The notes under the pieces: generated by a model | Databases searched by the model: none | What the model saw: only the letters and a program-made list of their open reading frames with translations | What the model was told of the DNA's origin: nothing | Origin: Bufo bufo | Taxonomy: Eukaryota > Chordata > Amphibia > Anura > Bufonidae | DNA: 64,000 bases | Direction of reading: 5' to 3' | Assembly (NCBI RefSeq): GCF_905171765.1 | Contig: NC_053392.1 | Coordinates: 396,642,119 to 396,706,118 of the forward strand | Shown: positions 1-10,059 of the stretch, in pieces | Layout of the letters: every line of letters starts with the position of its first letter | How positions within the stretch are numbered: the stretch's first letter is position 1 | Program-made: the position numbers and the translations under genes

Positions 1-297
1 AATCTCACACTACTACCCATGCGTTTTATTCCATGCGCCTTTTTTTTTTTCATCCCTTTTTTTCATCATTCTAAGATTGAGTAAAAGCCACAACATACCG
101 AAAGTTACCTCAGGAAGACATGAATATTTGGACTTACAATTCCATTGACTGTGTATCCAGTTTATTTTAACATATTTCACTTTTGAGAGCTTTTTATATA
201 TCAATGTATTGTAATTTTATTGAACTGTATAATTTTATTGAACTGTATGATATAATTGTTATAAATAGTGTTAACTTCATTTTAGAGTTGCCTCACA
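1..297. other. AT-rich sequence, no feature seen
   Basis: This stretch is AT-rich with homopolymer runs (T near 49-63) and short ATTTTATTGAACTGTAT-type direct repeats near 210-250. I see no gene, terminal repeat or RNA in it. Confidence 0.4.
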
Positions 298-655
298 TTA
301 TTTCCATTGTAAGAGTGGCGGTCGTTTCTTCTTTATTTGCTTTTGAATAGGGTGATTCAAATCAGACCAGAGCACCTGACCCTGATTACAAGTAGTGAGC
401 CGTCTGAATTTTTCTATATACTTGGAAGGGGTAAATGGCCAACCACTTTCCTCTCCCCAATTGTTGTCCTGTTCCTGGAAGCAGCTGCTATACCTGTTCT
501 CCCTGGGTGTTTGGGTGAAATGTAGCGTCCGTTCCACCTATCCCCTAGTGTCTATCGTGTCAGATGTTTGATCCGTGGGAGACCTTGGCGCTATCTCTGC
601 TGTCTCCCTCTGCGCCGTTGCCGAAACACAAACCTGTTTCGTGGGCAACATGCTG

Positions 656-1075
656 TTAGCACCGTGACAGATTCGAAATGACCTGCTGCAAATCAGCAAT
701 GGTTTGCGTTTTCGCAGCCAGGTCCTCTCGAAGTTGAACAATCATGGTATCCGTAGATACCGCATTGTTCCTAAACTGATTTATCTCAGTGTACAGTCTG
801 AGCAGTTCCTTGTCCATGTAAGAGTAGAAACTCGCCTTGTCCGAGAGTGTAGACTCTAACACGCAAATCTCTCTGCCCCTCTCGACCGTACACTGGGACT
901 TCTCTTGTAATTGTGTTTGTAATGTGTGTAACTGTTTGATGCTCTCAACAGAACAATTGCAGTGAAAGTTTGCCGTGTCGGAAACTTCCTCTGCCTTTGT
1001 TGTGCTGGTAAGTGTTTTAAGATGTTCTGGCTTCCAAATGGTATCCTCAAAGGTGTAAACCAATTTAGTTAACAC
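656..1075 (-). CDS. Coiled-coil ORF, possible retroelement gag fragment
   Basis: This is a 139-codon open frame on the minus strand. It is rich in L, E, Q and K with heptad-like spacing, which suggests a coiled coil, and it has no zinc knuckle or enzyme motif. I do not recognise the family. It lies about 590 bases downstream, on the same strand, of a tRNA-Arg-like primer site and LTR-like end at 1664-1680, so the N-terminal part of a gag-like gene is one reading (inference). Shorter frames continue the same strand down to about 298 with stops and frame changes, so any longer gene here is broken. A chance ORF is possible. Confidence 0.3.
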   Translation of the reverse strand: MLTKLVYTFEDTIWKPEHLKTLTSTTKAEEVSDTANFHCNCSVESIKQLHTLQTQLQEKSQCTVERGREICVLESTLSDKASFYSYMDKELLRLYTEINQFRNNAVSTDTMIVQLREDLAAKTQTIADLQQVISNLSRC

Positions 1076-1663
1076 TTGGAGCCGTTTTTTGTTTTTTTTA
1101 ACACACTATTATTAATACAGATTTTATCATGAGCATATGCCTGGTCCAAAAGAGTGGACCATAGCAGCTCAGTGGATTTGTAAGTGGTGGGGATGATGGG
1201 GTTGAATGTACTGTTTGCTGAGGTGTTGTAGTGTGGAGAAGTTCATACTCACTTTTTGACGAGAGGCCATCTTCTTTGGTGCTGTTGTTTGTTGTCCTGT
1301 GTTGCTGCGTGGAGAAGGTCCTTCAATATTCGGAACGCCTTCTCTCGACCAGCCAGACGACTTCTGTTCAGCTTCAATGATGATGATTCTCTCTTCAGTG
1401 GTGTATGTGATGACTTCTCTCCAGTTCTCAGTGGGCGTGTAAGGGAATCAGAAAATACTTAATACACAAATCAGAAAGATTTAAGTTCTCTGCTGTAGAT
1501 TTTGGCTCGTGCCTAGTTCTGATTGGAAAATCGCTTTCTGTCCGAATTATCAGGTCCTGGACGCTCAGAAACCACTGACCACGTCTCTCTTGCCTGACTA
1601 ATTCACAGAATAGCGACTTCCTTCACCAAAGCCAAACACAGACACAAATTCCTAGCAGTGGGA

Positions 1664-1674
1664 CTGGCTCGCCA
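1664..1674 (-). promoter_or_regulatory. Candidate primer-binding site, tRNA-Arg type
   Basis: Read on the minus strand this is TGGCGAGCCAG, which matches the complement of the 3' end of vertebrate tRNA-Arg(ACG) including CCA. It lies one base from a sequence ending TTTAACA, as expected for an LTR end followed by a primer site. The match covers only about 11 bases, and the next bases diverge. Confidence 0.5.
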
Positions 1675-1675
1675 A

Positions 1676-1895
1676 TGTTAAAGGGGATATTAATTATTGA
1701 TATTTATGCAAATCTCAATAATTAATATTCATAAATAGGCGTGAGTCGTCTAGTGATGCCTCCGCCTATTTATACCAATTAAACAAACACTACTGATTAC
1801 CTTACTCTACACTGAACTACCTGCTGCTATTGTTGCGGCGCCTACTACAACAAAAGACTACACACCGTGCTTAAATAAAAGGTATTTATTAACAC
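1676..1895 (-). mobile_element. LTR-like end (outer boundary uncertain)
   Basis: The plus-strand sequence starts TGTTAA next to the candidate primer site. Read on the minus strand, a TATA box (GGTATAAATAGGCGG) lies at about 1769-1783, roughly 90 bases before the LTR 3' end. The other LTR end is not clear. TTAACA, the inverted counterpart of TGTTAA, occurs near 1890 and again near 2155, giving a 220-bp or 485-bp LTR. No second LTR was found, so the element is truncated or runs past the window start. Confidence 0.4.
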
Positions 1896-2149
1896 ACTAC
1901 ATGTTACAGTCTAATATTTGCTTATAATTATATATATCTATATCAATGGAATAGATATATATATATTTATAGCAGCACACAGCAATATTATATGTAAACA
2001 CACTATAACAACACAGCAATACGGTACTAACTACACTAGACACAATCCCACTTCCAATATTCAACCCCAAAATCGAACTACTCATAATACTCATATACAC
2101 ATTAGCAGTCCACCCAACCTGGCTCTAAGCTATCCCTAAGGGAGTAACG

Positions 2150-2600
2150 AGGGGTTAACACACACTCAGCTGCTGCTGGGGTAGATGATGGGGTGATGTA
2201 TACCAGGGGAGGTATTACAGGGGTTAAATAACAGGGGAGTATCCAGGGGGGCAGGGGTTAACTGTGCAGGGGGTAACAGGGGGATGCAGGGATGCAGAGG
2301 TGATATTGGAATGAGGGAAATGCAATGCAGGGGGAATGCAGGGGAATTAGGGTTAATCCAGGGGCGTTGGTGAATGCAGGGGAATTAGGGTAAATACAGG
2401 GGCGTTGGTGGTAAAGGGAATAATGTAGGGGAATAATAAGGGTTAATGCAGGGGAATAATAAGGGTTGATACAGGGGCGTTGGTGGTATAGGGAATAATG
2501 CAGGGGAATAATAAGGGTTAATGCAGGGGAATCATAAGGGTTAATGCAGGGGAATAATTGTTGGTGGTATAGGGAAGCGTTGGTGGTATAGGGAAGGGTT
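2150..2600. repeat. Degenerate G-rich minisatellite
   Basis: This is a tandem array of a roughly 20-30 bp unit built on GCAGGGGAATAATAAGGGTT, with variants containing GGGGCGTTGGTGGTATAGGG. Units differ by small indels and substitutions. No coding content. Confidence 0.8.
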
Positions 2601-3126
2601 AATGATACTCAGCTCGTTGTCCAGGGGGTGCTCGTTTCTCCAGGGGATGATCCTCTCCGGCTGCTTGGCAAATCTGCCTGAGCGTATTGCTGCCGGACTA
2701 AAATACTTGATCCTCCGCCTGCAGCGCATCTGCATACCTAATTATTGCGCCGGAGGTATGCAGATAACAGAGGGAGGGACGTTTGTTTCCCTCTCTCAGT
2801 TATGTTAACTATCCCCAGCAGAGCTGGAGATAGTTAACCAAAATGCATCGAATCTCTATTGATCCCATGCCTTTTGAAGGCACCCAAAGCTGGACATAAT
2901 TGTCCAGCCATCTGGTGACATTCTCACCTCCTGCAGGGATGCAAAAACAGGTTGGGGGGGGGCACCCGGACAGGGGGGCAGCCACATTTGTATAGGATAT
3001 GTGTATAGATGCTTGGGGCACATCCATACACATATATATACACATATTCTGGGGGAATATATACATATATATATTCATAGATGTCTGGGGCACATCCATA
3101 TATATATGTATATATATATATATGTC
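2601..3126. repeat. Unassigned DNA ending in AT/CATA microsatellite
   Basis: No gene is seen. A short inverted repeat (GTTAACTATC ... GATAGTTAAC) lies around 2805-2838. From about 2990 the sequence becomes a compound microsatellite of TATATA and CACATCCATA units, into which the Penelope-like element at 3127 is inserted. Similar microsatellite DNA reappears at 7120-7275 on the other side of that element. Confidence 0.55.
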
Positions 3127-4158
3127 CGAAAACAAAGAGGTTTATTCCAGCTTTTAACGTATAAAAATGTGTTCTTTATTCGGCTTGCATAGTTTAAGAT
3201 CCAACAAATATCACATGGAGAAACACAAAGTGATTGTGACGCGTTTCGGGCTGTGGTATTGAGCCCTTCTTCAAGACAATACATAGTGTGCTAAAAACAG
3301 GTACTTATATACAACACAGGAGGGTTCCTCCTCCTTCTCTAATTGGATGGAGGTTGCGTCCCAGGCCCAGGTGTTCCAGGAATTAGGAGATCCTCCCAGG
3401 AACATGTGGGCGGGGAAGCAGTAAATCAGTGTTATACATTCAAAATCACATACTGATGAATTACATGTACTGCAAGGTTAAATCATGTTTTCTGTTCAAA
3501 CCCTTCGGTATACAAGTTTCCAAAATGAACATCCAATATGTTTCTCTACTTAGAAGCTTTTGTTTCCGATCACCTCCTCTGATAGGTGCGGAAACAACCT
3601 CCACCCCCTGTACAGAAAACGCAGAGATATCACCCTTGTGAACAGTGGCAAAATGCATTGTTGCCGCTGAGACATTGCGAGACATAAAATGAGGGACATC
3701 ACTTAATTGCTTTCTTATACGCACCTTCGAATCATTTGTGGTGCAGCCCACATATTGTAAACTGCATGTTTTGCATGTTATAACATATACCACATGATCT
3801 GTATTGCAATTTATGTACTGTTTTAACATATGTTGTTTGTTGTTGGCCATAGATGTGACTTCTTTTGAGATGAGCATGTGTCGACAGCAGATGCATTTTT
3901 TGCTTCCACATTTGTAGTTTCCGTTAGTTTTGGGCCAGGTGCTTATTCTAGGAAAATGTTCCCTGAATAGGCTCGGACTAATTTTTTGGCCCACTGTGGG
4001 GGCTCTTTTCGCTACACATCTTATCCCTGTGGATGCTATATTTTTCCAATCCTCATTAAAGTTCAGAATATGAAGATGTTTTCGTATAATTTTGCAAATC
4101 TTAAAATAATCTCTGCTATAATTTGTGGTGAAAGTAATGGGTTCCTCTTTATTAGTGA
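3127..4158. repeat. Arm 1 of 1.03-kb inverted repeat
   Basis: This sequence is the reverse complement of 5996-7033 with scattered substitutions. Examples are S versus L and Q versus H at neighbouring sites of the encoded GIY-YIG domain. Identity stops abruptly at 4158, where the PLE body continues on this side only. Confidence 0.9.
3238..3275 (-). ncRNA. Hammerhead-like motif in PLE 3' UTR
   Basis: On the minus strand the order is CTTGAAGAA, a 5-bp stem GGGCT/AGCCC with a 9-base loop, then GAAAC and GCGTC. This resembles the hammerhead core CUGANGA - helix II - GAAA - GUC. Core position C3 is U, and there is an extra A before the stem, so activity is doubtful. PLEs are known to carry hammerhead ribozymes in their terminal repeats. 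Confidence 0.45.
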
Positions 4159-5995
4159 CATTTTCCTTTTTATTCCTGTTTTTGTTTTTATTTTTATTTT
4201 TATTTTTTTCAGGAAAAATGAGGGTTTCTCTATTTTTAGATCTAGCAACATTTATACCTCTGTTTATACTGGTTTGGGTGTATCCTCTCATTTTAAGTCT
4301 GCCTGCAATGTTTTTGACCTCTCTTTCAAAGAGTTCCTGGGTGGAGCAGTTTCTTTTTGCCCTTATCATTTCTCCCTTAGGGATGTTTTTTAGAACGTGT
4401 GGTGGGTGGCAGGAGGAGGCAGAGAGAATAGTATTACCAGCTGTAGGCTTTCTGTGGGTGTATGTAACCACCCTATTGGTGCCATTATCCACTTCCAGGC
4501 AGAGATCTAGAAAAACAATTTTTTCCGGATCGCTGGAAAACGTTAATTTTATTGATGTAGTACAGTTATTCAAGTACTCTATACACTCTACTATTCTCTC
4601 TTTGTCCCCCTGCTATACCCACAGCATATCGTCGATAAATCGACCATACCATTTTATATCCTCCCCATATGGATTTTTGTCAGAAAAGAGGAATCTATTC
4701 TCCCACCACGCCATATATATATTTGCGATTGAAGGTGAGTACTTAGCTCCCATAGGGATTCCTGATTGCTGGAGGTAATATTTCATCAAAAAATCTATAC
4801 ATGAACATAAAAATTCCTGCAGCTCTGGAGTGTAGTTGCTGTAACATTCTAAGAACCATTTTAAAGCAACAATGGCAGATTTGTGAGGTATGCTCGTGTA
4901 TAATGAGGAGATGTCTGCTGTTACCCATATATAATCCTTATGCCAGTCAAAAGAAAGAAAATTGCCCAAAACCGTACCAGTATCCCTCAAATATCCCGGT
5001 ATCAGTGGCACAAGTGGCTGTAATAGGGAATCTGGCCATTCCGATAAATTTTCGGAATAAAAGCCGATGCCTGCCAATATCAGGCGTAATGGAGGAGGGA
5101 AACCTGGTTTGTGAATTTTAGGGAGCGCTTGAAATATGGGTGTAATTGCATGTTCCACATATATGAATTCAGTTTTCTTTTTTAGACAGAATGCCCAAGG
5201 AGTGGCCCCTATTCAAAATTGCACTGAGAATTTTCTGACAAGGGAGGAGAGGATTGCAATCCAATGCGAGATAGATACTGGAATCTTTCAATAAGTCCAG
5301 AATCTGATTTTTATATAGCTCGCTGTCTAGGATCACTACCGCTCCTCCCTTGTCAGCTCTCCGTATGACAACATCTTGCATATTTTGTAACTCTTCAAAA
5401 GCTTTATATTCATTTTTTGTAAGATTATTTTTATACATTTTTTTATCTGAAATGGCTTTCAAAGCACAAAGATCCCTCTGAACCAAATCCTGGAATCTGT
5501 CAAGGACCTCGGATCGGGACTGTATAGGGTAAAAGCTCTTATTAGAGGTCTTACATGTGATAGATCTGTTATATACACAGTCCCCATCCGAGACCCCACA
5601 CATCTCCTGGAGTGAAGAGATTTGTACCAGGTCAGCAAAAGTAAAGCATGGACATACATTTTTCATCTCATCCTTATGAGGTGCATTATTTTCATTTAAT
5701 ACATTCTCTGTTTCAATACCAATGTCCTCATTAATAGATGAAAAATGTTTCTTTAACGTCATTTTCCTGGCAAGTTTGTTCACATCTATGATTGTATAGT
5801 ATAAATCAAAGTTGCGGGAGGGGGAGAAAGAGAAACCCTTCCTCAAAACCCTCTCCTGTAAAAGGGAGATGGGCTTTGAGGAGAGGTTGATCACCTGTAT
5901 ATCCTCAGCTATTTCTTGCGGCTCGGATATCGCCTGCTTTTTTCGGTGTTTTCTCCCCGCCCTGCGTTTTTTGCTTGGTTTCGGTGAGAGGTGCC
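3461..5995 (-). pseudogene. PLE reverse transcriptase / GIY-YIG protein (broken)
   Basis: The product would copy PLE RNA at a nick made by its own endonuclease. Reading 5995 to 3461: a basic N-terminal region, then the RT domain (PKIHKP, ADISSLYTSIP, GIPMGAKYSPSIANIYM, and FIDDM as the catalytic box), then the RT thumb, a Cys-rich CGSKKCICC knuckle, and GIY-YIG (VVYVITC, QYVGCTT). Two lesions are visible. The frame changes near 5160-5170, just before PKIHKP. An in-frame TAG at 4613-4615 follows FIDDMLWV. A Lys/Asn-rich tract near 4165-4215 lies in the linker before the knuckle. The N-terminus is cut by the junction at 5996, so the true start is missing. Function is firmly identified; this copy is not intact. 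Confidence 0.88.
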
Positions 5996-5996
5996 T

Positions 5997-6693
5997 CACT
6001 AATAAAGAGGAACCCATTACTTTCACCACAAATTATAGCAGAGATTATTTTAAGATTTGCAAAATTATACGAAAACATCTTCATATTCTGAACTTTAAAG
6101 AGGATTGGAAAAATATAGCTTCCACAGGGATAAGATGTGTAGCGAAAAGAGCCCCCACAGTGGGCCAAAAAATTAGTCCGAGCCTATTCAGGGAAAATTT
6201 TCCTAGAATAAGCACCTGGCCCAAAACTAACGGAAACTACAAATGTGGAAGCAAAAAATGCATCTGCTGTCGACACATGCTTATCTCAAAAGAGGTCACA
6301 TCTATGGCCAATAACAAACAACATATGTTAAAACAGTACATAAATTGCAATACAGATCATGTGGTATATGTTATAACATGCAAAACATGCAGTTTACAAT
6401 ATGTGGGCTGCACCACAAATGATTTGAAGGTGCGTATAAGAAAGCACTTAAGTGATGTCCCTCATTTTATGTCTCGCAATGTCTCAGCGGCAACAATGCA
6501 TTTTGCCACTGTTCACAAGGGTGATATCTCTGCGTTTTCTGTACAGGGGGTGGAGGTTGTTTCCGCACCTATCAGAGGAGGTGATCGGAAACAAAAGCTT
6601 CTAAGTAGAGAAACATATTGGATGTTCATTTTGGAAACTTGTATACCGAAGGGTTTGAACAGAAAACATGATTTAACCTTGCAGTATATGTAA
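5997..6693 (+). pseudogene. PLE C-terminal fragment (knuckle plus GIY-YIG)
   Basis: The open frame reads from NKEEPITFTT through the CGSKKCICC knuckle and the GIY-YIG motif (VVYVITC ... QYVGCTT) to a stop at 6691-6693. It is nearly identical to the C-terminus encoded on the minus strand at 3461-4157. It has no reverse transcriptase domain and no start of its own, so it is a fragment and would at most encode an endonuclease domain. Upstream plus-strand codons are antisense to the minus-strand PLE and are not real coding sequence. Confidence 0.85.
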
Positions 6694-6878
6694 TTCATCA
6701 GTATGCGATTTTGAATGTATAACACTGATTTACTGCTTCCCCGCCCACATGTTCCTGGGAGGATCTCCTAATTCCTGGAACACCTGGGCCTGGGACGCAA
6801 CCTCCATCCAATTAGAGAAGGAGGAGGAACCCTCCTGTGTTGTATATAAGTACCTGTTTTTAGCACACTATGTATTGT

Positions 6879-6916
6879 CTTGAAGAAGGGCTCAATACCA
6901 CAGCCCGAAACGCGTC
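6879..6916 (+). ncRNA. Hammerhead-like motif, second copy
   Basis: This is the same motif as at 3238-3275, in the inverted arm: CTTGAAGAA, stem GGGCT/AGCCC, GAAACGCGTC. It is followed by the AATAAAG polyadenylation-like signal near 6973. Confidence 0.45.
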
Positions 6917-7115
6917 ACAATCACTTTGTGTCTCTCCATGTGATATTTGTTGGATCTTAAACTATGCAAGCCGAATAAAGAACACATTTTTATACGTTAA
7001 AAGCTGGAATCAACCTCTTTGTTTTCGGACACATCAAGTATGGCTGGGTTCAAGCCATTTTCTTTCCGTGCTTCATGCAGGTGATCAGAGGTGAGAGCTG
7101 CTACAACTTACCCTT

Positions 7116-7121
7116 TTGTTT

Positions 7122-7161
<40 letters not shown>

Positions 7162-7275
7162 CACATCCATGTAATATATTATACACATAGAGATGCATGC
7201 TGCCAAGGGGGCATACATACATCTCTATGTATATATCCACCAAACCTGGACAGGCCCATATAAAAAGGCAAATAT
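7116..7275. repeat. TA/CATA microsatellite
   Basis: A TA run at about 7124-7155 is followed by ACATACACATCC-type units. It resembles 2990-3126 and is probably the other flank of the DNA into which the PLE inserted. Confidence 0.7.
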
Positions 7276-7276
7276 A

Positions 7277-8496
7277 CACTCACCTAAAGAATTATTAGGA
7301 ACACCATACTAATACGGTGTTGGACCCCCTTTTGCCTTCAGAACTGCCTTAATTCTACGTGGCATTGATTCAACAAGGTGCTGATAGCATTCTTTAGAAA
7401 TGTTTGCCCATATTGATAGGATAGCATCTTGCAGTTGATGAAGATTTGAGTGATGCACATCCAGGGCACGAAGCTCCCGTTCCACCACATCCCAAAGATG
7501 CTCTATTGGGTTGAGATCTGGTGACTGTGGGGGCCATTTTAGTACAGTGAACTCATTGTCATGTTCAAGAAACCAATTTGAAATGATTCGAGCTTTGTGA
7601 CATGGTGCATTATCCTGCTGGAAGTAGCCATCAGAGGATGGGTACATGGTGGTCATGTAGGGAAGGACATGGTCAGAAACAATGCTCAGGTAGCCCGTGG
7701 CATTTAAACGATGCCCAATTGGCACTAAGGGGCCTAAAGTGTGCCCAGAAAACATCCCCCACACCATTACACCACCACCACCAGCCTGCACAGTGGTAAC
7801 AAGGCATGATGGATACATGTTCTCATTCTGTTTACGCCAAATTCGGACTCTACCATTTGAATGTCTCAACAGAAATCGAGACTCATCAGACCAGGCAACA
7901 TTTTTCCAGTCTTCAACAGTCCAATTTTGGTTAGCTCGTGCAAATCGTAGCCTCTTTTTCCTATTTGTAGTGGAAATGAGTGGTACCCGGTGGGGTCTTC
8001 TGCTGTTGTAGCCCATCCGCCTCAAGGTTGTGCGTGTTGTGGCTTCACAAATGCTTTGCTGCATACCTCGGTTGTAACGAGTGGTTATTTCAGTCAACGT
8101 TGCTCTTCTATCAGCTTGAATCAGTCGGCCCATTCTCCTCTGACCTCTAGCATCCACAAGGCATTTTTGCCCACAGGACTGCCGCATACTGGATGTTTTT
8201 CCCTTTTCACACCATTCTTTGTAAACCCTAGAATGGTTGTGCGTGAAAATCCCAGTAACTGAGCAGATTGTGAAATACTCAGACGGGCCCGTCTGGCACC
8301 AACAACCATGCCACGCTCAAAATTGCTTAAATCACCTTTCTTTCCCATTCTGACATTCAGTTTGGAGTTCAGGAGATTGTCTTGACCAGGACCACATCCC
8401 TAAATGCATTGAAGCAACTGCCATGTGATTGGTTGACTAGATAATTGCATTAATGAGAAATAGAACAGGTGTTCCTAATAATTCTTTAGGTGAGTG
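7277..8496 (-). mobile_element. Tc1-like DD36E transposon, full length
   Basis: The element is 1,220 bp with identical 29-bp terminal inverted repeats starting CACTCACCTAAAGAATTATT, flanked by TA at 7275-7276 and 8497-8498. It encodes one transposase on the minus strand. The spacing of the last two catalytic residues is 36, which matches the described DD36E ('Incomer') group of Tc1/mariner elements. I assign that group from the spacing only. Confidence 0.93.
7309..8348 (-). pseudogene. Tc1-like DD36E transposase, single frameshift
   Basis: The product would bind the terminal repeats and cut and paste the element. The N-terminal part (8348 to about 8190) holds a helix-turn-helix region beginning MGKKGDLSNFERG. 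The C-terminal part (8187 to 7309) holds the catalytic domain: WSDESRF (first D), QQDNAPCH (second D), and SPDLNPIEHLWD (E), with 36 residues between the second D and the E. The two parts are in different frames. The break is best explained by loss of one A from a run on the minus strand (plus strand 8198-8204, GTTTTTC), because one added base restores the frame and the family sequence. The rest is open, so this is either a very recent pseudogene or a homopolymer sequencing error. Confidence 0.88.
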
Positions 8497-8524
8497 TATA
8501 TGCATATATGTCAGGGCATATATA

Positions 8525-10047
8525 CAGGGAGTGCAGAATTATTAGGCAAGTTATATTTTTGAGGATTCATTTTATTATTGAACAACAACCATGTTCTCAA
8601 TGAACCCAAAAAACTCATTAATATCAAAGCTGAATATTTTTGGAAGTAGTTTTTAGTTTGTTTTTAGTTTTAGCTATTTTAGGGGGATATTTGTGTGTGC
8701 AGGTGACTATTACTGTGCATAATTATTAGGCAACTTAACAAAAAACAAATATATACCCATTTCAATTATTTATTTTTACCAGTGAAACCAATATAACATC
8801 TCAACATTCACAAATATACATTTCTGACATTCAAAAACAAAACAAAAACAAATCAGTGACCAATATAGCAACCTTTCTTTGCAAGGACACTCAAAAGCCT
8901 GCCATCCATGGATTCTGTCAGTGTTTTGATCTGTTCACCATCAACATTGCGTGCAGCAGCAACCACAGCCTCCCAGACACTGTTCAGAGAGGTGTACTGT
9001 TTTCCCTCCTTGTAAATCTCACATTTGATGATGGACCACAGGTTCTCAATGGGGTTCAGATCAGGTGAACAAGGAGGCCATGTCATTAGATTTTCTTCTT
9101 TTATACCCTTTCTTGCCAGCCACGCTGTGGAGTACTTGGATGCGTGTGATGGAGCATTGTCCTGCATGAAAATCATGTTTTTCTTGAAGGATGCAGACTT
9201 CTTCCTGTACCACTGCTTGAAGAAGGTGTCTTCCAGAAACTGGCAGTAGGACTGGGAGTTGAGCTTGACTCCATCCTCAACCCGAAAAGGCCCCACAAGC
9301 TCATCTTTGATGATACCAGCCCAAACCAGTACTCCACCTCCACCTTGCTGGCGTCTGAGTCGGACTGGAGCTCTCTGCCCTTTACCAATCCAGCCACGGG
9401 CCCATCCATCTGGCCCATCAAGACTCACTCTCATTTCATCAGTCCATAAAACCTTAGAAAAATCAGTCTTGACGTTTCAGCTTGTGTGTCTTGTTCAGTG
9501 GTGGTCGTCTTTCAGCCTTTCTTACCTTGGCCATGTCTCTGAGTATTGCACACCTTGTGCTTTTGGGCACTCCAGTGATGTTGCAGCTCTGAAATATGGC
9601 CAAACTGGTGGCAAGTGGCATCTTGGCAGCTGCACGCTTGACTTTTCTCAGTTCATGGGCAGTTATTTTGCGCCTTGGTTTTTCCACACGCTTCTTGCGA
9701 CCCTGTTGACTATTTTGAATGAAACGCTTGATTGTTCGATGATCACGCTTCAGAAGCTTTGCAATTTTAAGAGTGCTGCATCCCTCTGCAAGATATCTCA
9801 CTATTTTTGACTTTTCTGAGCCTGTCAAGTCCTTCTTTTGACCCATTTTGCCAAAGGAAAGGAAGTTGCCTAATATAGGGTGTTGATGTCATTAGACCAC
9901 ACCCCTTCTCATTACAGAGATGCACATCACCTAATATGCTTAATTGGTAGTAGGCTTTCGAGCCTATACAGCTTGGAGTAAGACAACATGCATAAAGAGG
10001 ATGATGTGGTCAAAATACTCATTTGCCTAATAATTCTGCACGCAGTG
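8525..10047 (-). mobile_element. Tc1-like DD37E (TRT-type) transposon, copy 1
   Basis: The left end starts CAGGGAGTGCAGAATTATTA after TA at 8523-8524. The right end is the inverted repeat with four changed terminal bases (CGCAGTG instead of CTCCCTG) before TA at 10048-10049. The same family recurs inverted at 54198-55747 with near-identical sequence. The D-to-E spacing of 37 matches the described DD37E (TRT) group. Confidence 0.93.
8853..9846 (-). pseudogene. DD37E transposase, 23-bp deletion
   Basis: The gene reads from 9846 (MGQKKDLTGSEKSKIV, an N-terminal helix-turn-helix region with KIAKLLKRDHRTIKRFI) to a stop at 9463, and resumes in another frame from 9434 to 8853. The catalytic half has MQDNAPSH (second D) and SPDLNPIENLWS (E). 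Compared with the copy at 54414-55419, 23 bases are missing at about 9464-9470, exactly between two AAGACTG direct repeats (minus strand). The lost codons include part of WAKKYLKTD. Otherwise the two copies agree almost everywhere. Confidence 0.92.
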
Positions 10048-10059
10048 TACATATATATT

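Larger units (their letters stand above)
3127..7033 (-). mobile_element. Penelope-like element with inverted 3' copy
   Basis: The minus-strand body (5995 down to 3127) encodes a reverse transcriptase and GIY-YIG endonuclease and ends in a 3' UTR of about 330 bases. Its 5' end at about 5996 joins a plus-strand copy of its own last kilobase (5996-7033), which mirrors 3127-4158. The arms differ at only scattered positions. Partial terminal copies, in direct or inverted orientation, are a known trait of PLEs. The subfamily (for example Neptune or Poseidon) is not assigned here. Confidence 0.88.
5996..7033. repeat. Arm 2 of 1.03-kb inverted repeat
   Basis: This is the plus-strand mirror of 3127-4158, beginning TCACTAATAAAGAGG and ending TTGTTTTCGGA. 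It carries the PLE 3' UTR and the last 230 or so codons of the PLE protein. Confidence 0.9.

Noticed and set aside
1256..1462. 68-codon ORF with a signal-peptide-like start
   Set aside because: It is isolated, short, opposite the probable retroelement leader, and has no domain or conserved partner.
2805..2838. Inverted repeat GTTAACTATC...GATAGTTAAC as an LTR or transposon boundary
   Set aside because: It is short, has no target duplication, and fits neither LTR end at 1676. Left as a simple hairpin.
4125..5121. Plus-strand ORFs of 106-217 codons, one with a Phe-rich membrane-like stretch
   Set aside because: They are antisense to the PLE reverse transcriptase. The Phe-rich run is the complement of a Lys/Asn-rich linker.
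7183..7200. ATAGAGATGCATGC as the missing left end of hAT element 1
   Set aside because: Only TAGAGATG matches. The following bases differ from the right end, and no 8-bp duplication with GCAGCTGA is present.
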